A model generated the notes under the pieces. The model was not told where the DNA came from, searched no databases, and was given only the letters and a program-made list of their open reading frames with translations. Shown piece after piece: positions 8,171 through 17,070 of a DNA stretch of 64,000 nucleotides. How positions within the stretch are numbered: position 1 is the first letter of the stretch; every line of letters starts with the position of its first letter. The position numbers were made by a program, and so were the translations under genes. Source of the DNA: an uncultured Candidatus Thioglobus sp. (GTDB taxonomy: Bacteria > Pseudomonadota > Gammaproteobacteria > PS1 > Pseudothioglobaceae); the NCBI GenBank assembly GCA_905182815.1, contig CAJJCX010000004.1, positions 124,001 to 188,000 of the forward strand, read 5' to 3'.

Positions 8171-8858
8171 CTATGGCATTACTTCAAGAAAATTCTCAAT
8201 ATTTATAAAGCCAGGAACTATTTTTTTATCAATCATACTACTTGGTTTATTTATTGCGATTATATTCTTAATTTTAAATGTTGAAGCTGACTCTAAGAAC
8301 ATCTAGTGAGTCATCAAAAAAAATTGTTCTTTCATTGTCAAATTGAATGACAGTAGTCAATTGCTCCCAAAATTGTTGCTCCTGCTTTATAACTCCAAAA
8401 TCATGTGAAGAGATAATTTTATCAAAGTAGCCTTCCAGCTTTGACATTTGCATTTTTAGCGCAATGCCTTTTCGATGAGCATTAGTTACTAAGTAAATAC
8501 GTTTTTCTTTCGATCTTGCTGTAATAAGGAAATTTATAACATGATTATGAACTTGAATTAAGTGAGCAATATCACCTTTTAATTTCATGATATCAAAATC
8601 CAGTTTTTCTTCCCAATAATCTAGACAATACCAAGTTAATTTGCCTTCTTGAGAATCAAGCATTGAAATTATTATATTTTTTGAATCCTCAAAGCTAGTA
8701 TTGTGCTTTTCAGAATAAACCTTTGGAAGGTATTTAAGCCAAAAATGCAGATCGAAGTTTAAATCTAAGAGCGTCCCATCTAGATCAAGCAAAATGGTAT
8801 CAATTTGACTCCAATCAACGTAGGAATTTAGTTTATTTTCTTCGCCAGGATGTGCCAT
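8171..8858 (-). pseudogene. yrfG: HAD-family nucleotidase (YrfG-like GMP/IMP phosphatase), one frameshift near the C terminus
   Basis: HAD phosphatase close to E. coli YrfG, a purine nucleotidase. Motif I is DTILLDLDGTLLDL (about residues 20-33), then WYCLDYWEEKL, a family signature, motif II LVTNAHRKG, and motif III/IV FFDDSLDVL. The first frame ends early at 8274 with VSFNI. Reading one base over from about 8290 gives SASTFKIKNIIAINKPSS and a tail ending FLEVMP with stop at 8171, the length and sense expected for YrfG. So the gene is about 228 residues with a one-base insertion around 8288-8293. The start overlaps the 3' end of cysS by 26 bases. Confidence 0.82.
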
Positions 8859-10221
8859 CTATACTATCTTCAAGAATAATACCAAGTGTTAAAAGTTCAT
8901 CACGAATCTGATCAGACATTGCAAAGTTTTTTGAGGCTCTAGCCTCTTCCCTCTGATTTATTTTTATGGAAACTTCAGCCTCTGATAGTTCTGAGCCTTG
9001 CTGGAGGTACACCTCAGAATCGTATTCAAGAATACCTAGGTAGTTACCTAATTTTTTTAGTAATTGAGCTAAAGATGCAGCATGCTCAGAATCCTTTAAG
9101 CGCTCAATATTTACTTGCTTAGCAATTTCAAATAAAATACTTAATGCAATAGGAGTATTAAAGTCATCATTTAATGCGGCATCAAATCTGTCTTCATAAT
9201 CAAAAGTCTTGCCTACTTGGGCGTCTATTTTTTTACTAGAGGAGAAGCCTTTCGTTGCAGTATAAAGTCTTTTTAATGCAGATTTTGCACTTTCAATATT
9301 CGTGTCGCTAAAATTTAGTGGGGAGCGATAATGACTGCTTATAAGAAAATATCGAAGAGTCTCACCATCATATTTATCTAAAACACCACGAATAGTAAAG
9401 AAATTTTTAAGTGACTTACTCATTTTTTCGTCATTAATATTAACGAATCCAACGTGCATCCAAGTGTTGACAAATTTGCAATTATTAGCGCCCTCTGATT
9501 GGGCTATTTCATTTTCATGATGGGGAAATGTTAAGTCCATTCCACCACCATGAATATCAAAATGATTTGATATAAAGTGAGTCGACATTGCTGAGCATTC
9601 TATATGCCAACCTGGCCTTCCTTCTCCCCATGGCGAAGACCACTTGGGCTCACTTGGTTTCGCTTTTTTCCAGAGAACAAAATCAAGAGGATCTTGTTTA
9701 TTACTCTCAATATCTACTCGAGCACCAGCTACCAGATCGTCTAAATTTTTCCCAGAAAGCTTGCCATAATCCTTAAATTTTCTAACAGAATAAAAAACAT
9801 CACCATTTTTGCCTTGGTAGGCAAGCCCTTTCTTTGAAAGTAATTCAATCATATCTATCATTTGATCGATTGAGTCAGTAGCGCGAGGCTCAATATCAGG
9901 ACTGAGAACTCCTAGCGCTTTTTCATCCTCATGCATAGCATCGATAAATCGATTTGTCAGAGAGTAGATATCCTCATTATTTTCTATTGCTCGACTAATA
10001 ATTTTGTCATCAATATCAGTAATATTTCTTATGTATTGAACGTTTGGGTAGTTTCGCCTCATATGACGCGTAATGACATCAAACATAACTAATACTCTAG
10101 CATGTCCCATATGACAAAAATCATAAACAGTCATTCCACAAACATATATTCCAATATTGTTTGGGTCTATTGGACGAAAGTCTTCTTTTTGATTAGTAAG
10201 CGTATTATAAATTTTGAGCAT
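8833..10221 (-). CDS. cysS: Cysteinyl-tRNA synthetase
   Basis: Charges tRNA-Cys. 462 residues, normal length. Class I signatures: HMGH at 37-40 after YVCGMTVYDFC (Cys28 is a zinc ligand), GWHIECSAMS carrying another zinc ligand, HHENEIAQ, and KMSKSLKNF. The C terminus ends SIDGTSWRR as in other bacterial CysRS. The gene runs into the yrfG-like gene with a small overlap. The start ATG at 10221 directly precedes LKIYNTLT, the usual N terminus. Confidence 0.97.
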   Translation of the reverse strand: MLKIYNTLTNQKEDFRPIDPNNIGIYVCGMTVYDFCHMGHARVLVMFDVITRHMRRNYPNVQYIRNITDIDDKIISRAIENNEDIYSLTNRFIDAMHEDEKALGVLSPDIEPRATDSIDQMIDMIELLSKKGLAYQGKNGDVFYSVRKFKDYGKLSGKNLDDLVAGARVDIESNKQDPLDFVLWKKAKPSEPKWSSPWGEGRPGWHIECSAMSTHFISNHFDIHGGGMDLTFPHHENEIAQSEGANNCKFVNTWMHVGFVNINDEKMSKSLKNFFTIRGVLDKYDGETLRYFLISSHYRSPLNFSDTNIESAKSALKRLYTATKGFSSSKKIDAQVGKTFDYEDRFDAALNDDFNTPIALSILFEIAKQVNIERLKDSEHAASLAQLLKKLGNYLGILEYDSEVYLQQGSELSEAEVSIKINQREEARASKNFAMSDQIRDELLTLGIILEDSIDGTSWRRK

Positions 10222-10381
10222 TGAGATATTTTATACTGGATTATCTTAATTAATACTAATACCAGTTATATTTGTTCTAACTATGATTATCAATTAATGA
10301 CTTAAAAAATGTATAATTATTTTTTAATTTTTTATTAGCTAAGCCTTGCCTAGCTATCTTTACAGCTCTTCTAAAATCATT

Positions 10382-10546
10382 ATGAAAAAATATAAATGTA
10401 ATATGTGTGGCTGGATTTACGATGAAACTATAGGAGTTCCTGATGAAGGGATTAGTCCTGGCACTAGATGGGAAGATATACCTAATGATTGGGTTTGCCC
10501 ACTTTGTGGCTCTGGTAAGGAAGATTTTGATATGGTGGAAATTTAG
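10382..10546 (+). CDS. Rubredoxin
   Basis: Small electron carrier with one Fe(SCys)4 centre, 54 residues. The two cysteine knuckles CNMCGW and CPLCG are present, with [22 protein letters not shown] between them. I chose ATG 10382 because the family begins with KKYKC; the open frame extends upstream to 10346 without similarity. It stands alone between cysS (divergent) and leuB. It could feed electrons to the domain-less rubrerythrin at 36.5 kb, to an alkane-type hydroxylase or to a peroxide-reducing system; nothing in the window decides this. Confidence 0.95.
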   Translation: MKKYKCNMCGWIYDETIGVPDEGISPGTRWEDIPNDWVCPLCGSGKEDFDMVEI

Positions 10547-10606
10547 ATTCAATACAATTGAGCAAGCGTAAAATAAATTAATTAAAGTTTTAACTTCAAA
10601 TCAAAT

Positions 10607-11680
10607 ATGTCAAAAATATTAATTCTCCCCGGTGATGGAATAGGTACAGAAATTGTTGATCAAGCGGTCAAAGTAATTAATTCATTAAATTCTAACCATG
10701 AAATGGGGATGACTCTTGTTAATGGGCTGATAGGCGGAATCGCATATGATGAAACTGGATCACCTCTTCCTGATGAAACTATCAAGACAGCTAAGAGTTG
10801 CGACTCAATTCTATTAGGCGCAGTTGGAGGGCCAAAATGGGAGGCACTAGAAAGAGATTTAAGGCCAGAGCGTGGACTATTAGGTATTCGATCTGAGCTT
10901 GATTTATTTTCTAATTTAAGGCCTGCAATTCTCTATCCACAGTTAGCGAGTGCATCGAGCCTTAAAACTGAAATTGTATCGGGTTTGGACTTAATGATTG
11001 TGCGTGAGCTGGTTGGTGGTATTTATTTTGGTAAGCCAAGGGGAATAGAAATTAGAGATGGAGAGCGCTTTGGGATTAACTCAGCGACCTACTATGAATC
11101 TGAAATAGCCCGTATTGGACACTCTGCTTTTCAAATTGCTCAAAAAAGAGGAAAGCGAGTTTGCTCTGTAGATAAGGCAAATGTTCTTGAAGTTTCTGAG
11201 CTTTGGAGAGAAGTCATGGAAGAAGTTTCATCAAGCTATCCAGACGTAACTCTTTCCCATATGTATGTCGATAATGCAGCAATGCAACTTGTAAGAGATC
11301 CCAAGCAATTTGACGTTATGGTTACAAGCAATCTTTTTGGGGATGTTTTGTCTGATTGTGCTGCAATGCTCACTGGGTCAATTGGCATGCTTCCATCTGC
11401 TTCTCTTGATAAGAATAATTTTGGAATGTATGAGCCTATCCATGGCTCAGCACCAGATATTGCTGGAAAAGATATTGCCAATCCACTAGCAACTATATTA
11501 TCTGTTTCAATGATGCTTAGGTATTCACTTAATCAGGTGGAGCTCGCTGATAAAATTAATTTGGCTGTTAGCGAAGTACTGGATAAAGGCTATAGAACCA
11601 AAGATATTTCTGCAGCTGGAGATAAAGTTGTTGGAACTGAGGAGATGGGTGATTTAATTGTTATGGCTTTAGAGTCTTAG
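10607..11680 (+). CDS. leuB: 3-isopropylmalate dehydrogenase
   Basis: Third enzyme of leucine synthesis: NAD-dependent oxidative decarboxylation of 3-isopropylmalate. 357 residues. [13 protein letters not shown] at the start, GAVGGPKWE, the substrate-binding [44 protein letters not shown], the metal-binding [15 protein letters not shown], and [18 protein letters not shown]. leuC and leuD are not in the window. The stop overlaps that of the convergent glycosylase gene by 4 bases. Confidence 0.96.
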   Translation: MSKILILPGDGIGTEIVDQAVKVINSLNSNHEMGMTLVNGLIGGIAYDETGSPLPDETIKTAKSCDSILLGAVGGPKWEALERDLRPERGLLGIRSELDLFSNLRPAILYPQLASASSLKTEIVSGLDLMIVRELVGGIYFGKPRGIEIRDGERFGINSATYYESEIARIGHSAFQIAQKRGKRVCSVDKANVLEVSELWREVMEEVSSSYPDVTLSHMYVDNAAMQLVRDPKQFDVMVTSNLFGDVLSDCAAMLTGSIGMLPSASLDKNNFGMYEPIHGSAPDIAGKDIANPLATILSVSMMLRYSLNQVELADKINLAVSEVLDKGYRTKDISAAGDKVVGTEEMGDLIVMALES

Positions 11681-12300
11681 TAGAGCACCTCTTCACTATC
11701 AATAGATCGCCATAAAAACCAACAGGCAACGGATCTGTAGGGGCGCCATGTATCTGAAATTTCTATAATTCTATCTATATCGAGTTTTTTGCCATTATTG
11801 TAGAGTTGGTTCATAGCTCTTATAACCCCAACATCTTTCAGTGGAAAAATATCTTTTTCTAGCAAGTGAAACATGCCAAACATTTCTGCAGTCCATGGGC
11901 CAATTCCTTTAATAGTGATGAGTTCTTCATAGATACTAAGATAACTTCGTCCTTCCCAATATGCATTATTCTCAATATTGTTAGCAATAAAATGTTCAGA
12001 AATGTTATAAATATATTGTATTTTTTGCTTGGACAAGCCGCATAGCTTTAAATTTTCTCTACTTGTTAATAGAACCTTATTGGGCTCAATAGTTTTAACT
12101 AATTCAACTATTTTATTCCAAACACTTGACGCTGCCTGAATAGATATTTGTTGACCAACTATTGAGCGAAGTAAGGTTTCATAAGCTTCTCCTCGAGATG
12201 AAATAGAGTAGTCTTTGAATTGGCTAATAATATTTCCAAGGGCTTTATCAGTCTTAGTTAAATAGTTGAGTGAATCTTGCCAATAATCTGGGTTTGTCAT
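11677..12300 (-). CDS. DNA-3-methyladenine glycosylase (AlkA/HhH-GPD type)
   Basis: Base-excision repair glycosylase removing alkylated purines. 207 residues. Helix-hairpin-helix [14 protein letters not shown] (127-140) is followed by the catalytic Asp156 in [31 protein letters not shown] and [14 protein letters not shown] are typical of the AlkA-like subgroup without the N-terminal beta domain. Shares 4 bases with the end of leuB. Confidence 0.92.
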   Translation of the reverse strand: MTNPDYWQDSLNYLTKTDKALGNIISQFKDYSISSRGEAYETLLRSIVGQQISIQAASSVWNKIVELVKTIEPNKVLLTSRENLKLCGLSKQKIQYIYNISEHFIANNIENNAYWEGRSYLSIYEELITIKGIGPWTAEMFGMFHLLEKDIFPLKDVGVIRAMNQLYNNGKKLDIDRIIEISDTWRPYRSVACWFLWRSIDSEEVLY

Positions 12301-12384
12301 AAAAAAATAGGGTTATTTATATTAAAAGAATTTTATTTGATAAATATTTACTATATCTGATTATATGTTTAAAACGCAGTATCG

Positions 12385-12390
12385 TATAAT
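12385..12390 (+). promoter_or_regulatory. Candidate -10 box for the dehydrogenase gene at 12427
   Basis: A perfect TATAAT hexamer 36 bases before the start codon, in a very A+T-rich region upstream of the HIBADH-family gene. No good -35 element is visible at the right distance, so this is a weak call. Confidence 0.35.
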
Positions 12391-12426
12391 CTGATTTATA
12401 ACATTAACCAGTAATCAAGGAATCTA

Positions 12427-13311
12427 ATGAGTATAAAAAAAAATGTAGCGTTTATTGGACTTGGAACTATGGGCTATCCTATGGCTGGTCATCTATCTAA
12501 GTCAAATCTATTTAACTTAAAAGTATTTAACCGCTCTCCTCAAAAGGCTGCTGCATGGAGTAAGGATTATGAGGGTGAGGTTTCCAGCTCAATTAAAGAG
12601 GCAGTAATGGATGCCGACTTTGTTGTTACATGCACTGGAAGAGATGAAGACATGATGGAAATTGTATTTGCTGAACAAGGGATGATTACCCATCTTAAAA
12701 AAGGATCAATCTTTATTGACCATACTACAACCTCTTATAAATTAGCCAAGCACTTAAATGAGTCCTTAGCTGCAAAAGGAGTGTCATTTATAGATGCCCC
12801 AGTTAGTGGCGGAGAGGCAGGAGCAATTAATGGAGTTCTTAGTGTCATGGCAGGTGGAAGTAAAGGAGTCCTTGATGCGTCAGAAGAGTTGATAAATACC
12901 TATTCAAAAAATGTTACTTATATGGGAGAATCTGGAAAAGGGCAGCTTGCTAAAATGGTAAACCAGATTTGTATTGCAGGTTTACTGCAAGGCTTGTCTG
13001 AAGGCTTATTATTTGCAGAAGCTGAAAATCTTGATATGAATAGTTTGTTATCAGCAATCTCTGGAGGAGCAGCGCAATCTTGGCAAATGGTAAATCGAGC
13101 TGAAACAATGCATCAAAGAGAATTTGATTTTGGGTTTGCTATTAAGTGGATGGTAAAAGACTTGGGCTATTGTATTGATCAATCGAGCTCTAATAATTCA
13201 AATCTAGAATTTACCAAGGAAGTTTATGATCGATATGTTAACTTAATGGATAAAGGCCATACTTATAGTGATACTTCAGCTTTAATGTTATTTGATGACT
13301 TGAATAAATAA
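12427..13311 (+). CDS. NAD(P)-dependent beta-hydroxyacid dehydrogenase (HIBADH/6PGDH-like family)
   Basis: 294 residues. Rossmann motif FIGLGTMGYPMAGHL near the N terminus, the family signature IDAPVSGGEAGAINGVLSVMAGG, and the catalytic lysine in GKGQLAKMVNQ. This superfamily covers 3-hydroxyisobutyrate dehydrogenase, tartronate semialdehyde reductase and succinic-semialdehyde reductase. The exact substrate cannot be read from the sequence. It stands alone on the plus strand, facing the ProC-like gene tail to tail. Confidence 0.85.
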   Translation: MSIKKNVAFIGLGTMGYPMAGHLSKSNLFNLKVFNRSPQKAAAWSKDYEGEVSSSIKEAVMDADFVVTCTGRDEDMMEIVFAEQGMITHLKKGSIFIDHTTTSYKLAKHLNESLAAKGVSFIDAPVSGGEAGAINGVLSVMAGGSKGVLDASEELINTYSKNVTYMGESGKGQLAKMVNQICIAGLLQGLSEGLLFAEAENLDMNSLLSAISGGAAQSWQMVNRAETMHQREFDFGFAIKWMVKDLGYCIDQSSSNNSNLEFTKEVYDRYVNLMDKGHTYSDTSALMLFDDLNK

Positions 13312-13389
13312 CATTAAAATTTGATATACTAAGATTCATGTAGTGCAAAAAAATATGATTACTGCTTCACTTAATGAAAGCTTATTACT

Positions 13390-14169
13390 TTATTTTTTTG
13401 ATGAATTATTATTTAGAATAGTGTCCATACCTTCCAACCATGATGATAAAGCTTCTTTTTGATCTAATTGATTAACTAAGCTCTCAGTAATTCCTCCAGG
13501 TGTTGCTACTTTAGATATGATTTCACTTAAAGTTTCATCACTCTCTAGTGCAATTTCTATATTTCCTTTAAGGGTTTCTAAAAGAAGGTTTTGAGAAAAT
13601 TTTGAAGATAAATTATTATTTTCAAACCATTTTGAAAGAGTTTCAAAGAGAACAAAACTTGCTCCTGAGACGGCTCCAATAATTGCAGCAACATTAAATT
13701 CTTTTTCTGTTTTGCACTCAAATACGGGACCTAAAAATGATAGAAATTCATGCCATTCAGAGTTTTCTGGAAATAAAAGACTGGGTCCTTTGTTAGATGC
13801 ATTTGCATATCCTGGCATCATTGAAGTGTGAACTGCCTTGCAGTTAGTTGTTCTGCAGATTGCTGCTCTTGTTATTCCTGCAATTGCAGATAAAATACTA
13901 TTTTCTTTTCGAAAATTTAGATCACTTAAGATTGAGAGTGAATTATTTGATGGCAAACAGATAAATACCATATCACAGCTATCTAGGAGATGCTGGTTAC
14001 TTTCTGCAATTTCTAAATTAAATTTATTTTTTAGTTTTAATCCTCTTTCATGAGATCTTGGTGACAACATAAAATCGAAAGGAGCACTTACCTTGTCTAT
14101 TCCAGTGATAATAAATTCGGCAAGTTGGCCAGCACCAAGTATTCCAATTTTCTTTAGTGCTTTAGGCAT
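13390..14169 (-). CDS. Pyrroline-5-carboxylate reductase-like protein, divergent paralogue
   Basis: 259 residues with a Rossmann motif KIGILGAGQLAEFIITG at the N terminus and a helical C-terminal dimer domain with VATPGGITESLVNQL, matching the ProC VTSPGGTT region. The normal ProC substrate loop GSGPAY is replaced by SGASFVLF, and the protein is much less conserved than the standard ProC at 30.3 kb. It may therefore reduce a different cyclic imine or amino-acid derivative. Its start lies 2 bases downstream of the GSAM-like aminotransferase stop, so the two form an operon. Confidence 0.72.
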   Translation of the reverse strand: MPKALKKIGILGAGQLAEFIITGIDKVSAPFDFMLSPRSHERGLKLKNKFNLEIAESNQHLLDSCDMVFICLPSNNSLSILSDLNFRKENSILSAIAGITRAAICRTTNCKAVHTSMMPGYANASNKGPSLLFPENSEWHEFLSFLGPVFECKTEKEFNVAAIIGAVSGASFVLFETLSKWFENNNLSSKFSQNLLLETLKGNIEIALESDETLSEIISKVATPGGITESLVNQLDQKEALSSWLEGMDTILNNNSSKK

Positions 14170-14171
14170 TT

Positions 14172-15494
14172 TTAAGGCATTTCATCAAGCGTTTCAGATA
14201 TTGCACGAGCAGTAACTTCAATGTCCTCTTCTGTATGGACAATTGAGGATAATGAATGTAATGTAGCTGATGGATTCATATAAATTCCTTTATCAAAAAG
14301 TCTCAACGCAAAATTTCGAAATTTTAAACGATCTACACTTCTACAAAAGTCACGATAGTTAGAGATTTCTTTTTGGTCGGTGAAGAAGATTTGAAACATG
14401 GAATTCACACCTTGGCAAACCATCTTATGTTTATTATTTTTTTTAGAAATAGATTGGATTTCTTCTGTAAGTTTAATGCCAAGATCTTTAATTTTGACAA
14501 AACCTGCCTGATTGTCATCTAACATTGTTGTAAGCATCGTTTTACAAATATGCAATGCTAATCGACCTGCATTATGTGTCCCAAAATGTAGAACCTTTCC
14601 CCATTCAAGGCCAGACATTATTTCGTCAGATCCACCAATCGCTGCCATGGGAACCCCAGAGCCTAGTGCTTTTCCATAAGTAACAATATCTGGCTTTAAG
14701 CCATAAAGTTCAGCACATCCACCAGCAGCAACCCTGAATCCTGTAACAGTTTCATCTAAATAAAATAAGGCACCATGTTCATTGCAGAGCTCTTCAATTC
14801 TATTAAGGTACCCTGGTTTTGGTACTATTACGCCCATATTTGACATAATTCCTTCAGTCACAACACAAGCAGCATCACGGCCATGAAGAGCCATTGCTCT
14901 CTCTAGTGCATCAAAATCATTCCATGGAACAATAATGGTATCCATCCAACTTTCTTCTGTCATCCCAGAACTATCTGGAATTCTTATTGGAGAATTAGGA
15001 TGCCCTAACGAGGTTATTGGCTGAGGGTTGCTATTAATTAATACAGCATCCCACCACCCATGATAGTGACCTTCAAATTTAATAATTTTTCGACGCCCAG
15101 TATGACCTCGTGCAAGTCTAATTGCTGCCATAGCTGCTTCTGTTCCTGTGTTAGCAAATCTTACTTTATCAACATGCGGCAGTAAATTTACTAAGATTTC
15201 TGCAACTTCAACTTCAACTTCTAAAGCAGTTGCAAAATGACTTCCACGTGCAATTTCTTTTGTAACTGTGGTCACAATTTTTGGATGTGCATGTCCTAAT
15301 GGAAGAGCTCCAAATGCCATCATCCAGTCTATATATTCTCTACCATCTACGTCGTATAATCTAGATCCCTCGCCATGAGACATATATCTAGGGGTTGTGC
15401 CAAATGCTGCAGGGCCTCTAGAGGCTGATGAAACTCCTTCTATCAAAACTTTAGAGCCTCTTGCAAAGAGACTTTCAGATGTATTTTTTTTCAT
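14172..15494 (-). CDS. Class III aminotransferase, glutamate-1-semialdehyde aminomutase-like
   Basis: 440 residues, a PLP enzyme. ARGSKVLIEGVSSASRGPAAFG and DVDGREYIDWMMAFGALPLGHAHP match the N terminus of the HemL-like group, with FANTGTEAAMAAIRLARGHTGRRKIIKFEGHYHGWWD, FYLDETVTGFR and the PLP lysine in VTYGKALGSGVPMAAIGG. It differs from true HemL near HFGTHNAGRLAL, so I do not call hemL. It is more likely an omega-aminotransferase or aminomutase for another amino acid. Coupled to the ProC-like reductase. The gap of about 190 bases to nudE should hold divergent promoters. Confidence 0.82.
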   Translation of the reverse strand: MKKNTSESLFARGSKVLIEGVSSASRGPAAFGTTPRYMSHGEGSRLYDVDGREYIDWMMAFGALPLGHAHPKIVTTVTKEIARGSHFATALEVEVEVAEILVNLLPHVDKVRFANTGTEAAMAAIRLARGHTGRRKIIKFEGHYHGWWDAVLINSNPQPITSLGHPNSPIRIPDSSGMTEESWMDTIIVPWNDFDALERAMALHGRDAACVVTEGIMSNMGVIVPKPGYLNRIEELCNEHGALFYLDETVTGFRVAAGGCAELYGLKPDIVTYGKALGSGVPMAAIGGSDEIMSGLEWGKVLHFGTHNAGRLALHICKTMLTTMLDDNQAGFVKIKDLGIKLTEEIQSISKKNNKHKMVCQGVNSMFQIFFTDQKEISNYRDFCRSVDRLKFRNFALRLFDKGIYMNPSATLHSLSSIVHTEEDIEVTARAISETLDEMP

Positions 15495-15681
15495 TTATTA
15501 GGCCCCAAAAGCGAATATATTGTAATTTCAATATGTTTTATAAAAGTCTTATAAGCTATTTTTAATGACTACTAAAGCCCATTAACCCTATGTTAACATT
15601 TTCTTTTTTATTACAAGATTAATAATTACTTAAATTTATCTTTGTTATTAAATCGCACTAAACCAATGGCATAATATTGCT

Positions 15682-16227
15682 ATGCGAAAAAAGCCAAAAC
15701 TAACAAATATTCACACTGTTGCACAAAGCCGTATTTTCAATCTTGAGTCTATGGATGTTGAATTTTCAAATGGAGCGACTCGAATTTATGAAAGGTTAAT
15801 GTCTAGAGGAAATGGTGCAGTTTTGGTTATTCCAATGCTTGATGATGATACTGTTCTAATGATTTATGAATTTTCTGGTGGAACTGAGCGCTATGAGCTA
15901 GGCCTAACAAAAGGCAAGATTGATAAGGGCGAAACTCCTATAGAAGCTGCTGGAAGAGAGTTAAAAGAAGAGATTGGTTATGGTGCTCGTAAGCTTACTT
16001 TTCTTAAAACCATTACGCTTGCTCCAGGCTATCAATCAAATGCAACTCATATTGTTCTTGCTGAAGATCTTTATGAGGAGTCGGCTGAAGGAGATGAGCC
16101 AGAACCACTAGAGATAGTTCCTCATAAGCTATCTGAACTAGAAACGCTTACCTATAATGAAGATTTAACGGAAGCACGAAGCATACTTGCTTTGTATATG
16201 GCAAGAGAGATTATTCGAGGTCGATAA
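15682..16227 (+). CDS. nudE: ADP compounds hydrolase NudE
   Basis: Nudix hydrolase that cleaves ADP-ribose, NADH and Ap3A. 181 residues. The Nudix box GETPIEAAGRELKEEIGYGA is intact (GX5EX7REUXEEXGU). The N terminus has KLTNIHTVAQSRIF and the middle LMIYEFSGGTERYELGLTKGKID, both typical of NudE. Followed 3 bases later by aat, forming an operon. Confidence 0.93.
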   Translation: MRKKPKLTNIHTVAQSRIFNLESMDVEFSNGATRIYERLMSRGNGAVLVIPMLDDDTVLMIYEFSGGTERYELGLTKGKIDKGETPIEAAGRELKEEIGYGARKLTFLKTITLAPGYQSNATHIVLAEDLYEESAEGDEPEPLEIVPHKLSELETLTYNEDLTEARSILALYMAREIIRGR

Positions 16228-16230
16228 AGG

Positions 16231-16890
16231 GTGAGCGAAATACCACCTTCTTTTTGGCTTGATGAAAACAACTCTGAATTTCCAAAACTAAGTCTTGCAC
16301 TAACAGAGCCTAATGGACTGATTGCAATTGGCGGTAATTTGTCCGTTGAAAGATTACTGAAAGCTTATTCATTAGGAATCTTTCCTTGGTATGGCAAGGA
16401 TGAACCTATACTTTGGTATTCGCCTGACCCAAGAATGGTTATTACACCTGAAAAATTTCATCTTTCAAAGAGCTTGAAGAGAGTCATTCAATCTTCTAAA
16501 TTTGAGGTTTGTATTAATACCGCCTTTAAAAATGTCATAGTTCAATGTCAAAAAATAGCGCGACAAGGACAATCTGGTACATGGATAAATGATGAAATGA
16601 TTGAGGCTTATTGTAAACTTCATGAGTCTGGCCACGCCCATTCATACGAAGTTTATGAAAATGGAGAGCTTGTTGGTGGGCTTTATGGTGTTGCTTTGGG
16701 AGATGTTTTCTTTGGTGAGTCTATGTTCTCATTAGTGAGTAATGCATCAAAAGTTGCTTTTGCTTACTTACTTCAACAGAGCTCATATCAATTAATTGAT
16801 TGTCAAGTTGAGAATAATCATTTAGAAAGTTTAGGTGCATTCAAAATGCCTAGGGATTTGTTTATACAACAGCTGAAGGCCTTTGTGTAA
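16231..16890 (+). CDS. aat: Leucyl/phenylalanyl-tRNA-protein transferase
   Basis: Adds Leu or Phe to N-terminal Arg or Lys of proteins, marking them for ClpAPS degradation. 219 residues. FWLDENNSEFPKLSLALTEPNGLIAIGGNLS, LGIFPWYGKDEPILWYSPDPRMVI, GQSGTWINDEMIEAYCKLHE, HSYEVYENGELVGGLYGVALG and FFGESMFS are all characteristic. The start is GTG at 16231, three bases after the nudE stop and preceded by a purine-rich GATAAAGG. Confidence 0.96.
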   Translation: MSEIPPSFWLDENNSEFPKLSLALTEPNGLIAIGGNLSVERLLKAYSLGIFPWYGKDEPILWYSPDPRMVITPEKFHLSKSLKRVIQSSKFEVCINTAFKNVIVQCQKIARQGQSGTWINDEMIEAYCKLHESGHAHSYEVYENGELVGGLYGVALGDVFFGESMFSLVSNASKVAFAYLLQQSSYQLIDCQVENNHLESLGAFKMPRDLFIQQLKAFV

Positions 16891-16923
16891 AATACTAGTA
16901 TTAAAGAAAGTATCAGAGGTCCC

Positions 16924-17058
16924 ATGAAAATTTTATTTAAATATGTTGTATTACTAGCGTTTGTATTCACTTTGTCCGCATGTGGCAGAATGGGTGATTT
17001 AACTTCGAATGAAGGTGGCCAGATAGATTCTGGAGAGTCGACATCTAGCACTTACTAG
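16924..17058 (+). CDS. lptM: Small lipoprotein LptM (YifL family)
   Basis: A 44-residue lipoprotein easily missed because of its size. Start ATG 16924 with AGAGGT upstream; hydrophobic signal KILFKYVVLLAFVFT then lipobox LSAC followed by GRMGDL, which matches the LptM CGxxGPL-type sequence. Family members sit just upstream of lysA, exactly as here. In E. coli, LptM helps oxidative maturation of LptD; its presence in a window with lptC-lptA fits but they are not adjacent. The short acidic tail after the lipobox is poorly conserved. Confidence 0.82.
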   Translation: MKILFKYVVLLAFVFTLSACGRMGDLTSNEGGQIDSGESTSSTY

Positions 17059-17070
17059 ACATATAATTAA

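Noticed and set aside
8124-8306. Small plus-strand ORF (GTG start) with a membrane-helix-like stretch
   Set aside because: It lies opposite the C-terminal codons of yrfG, which continue in another frame to 8171 after a one-base shift; the hydrophobic look comes from A+T-rich antisense.
10277-10552. Minus-strand ORF of 91 codons opposite rubredoxin
   Set aside because: It is the antisense of a clear rubredoxin gene and shows no family features.
14172-15494. Standard hemL (heme synthesis)
   Set aside because: The sequence near HFGTHNAGRLAL differs from true HemL, and it is coupled to a ProC-like gene instead of heme genes.
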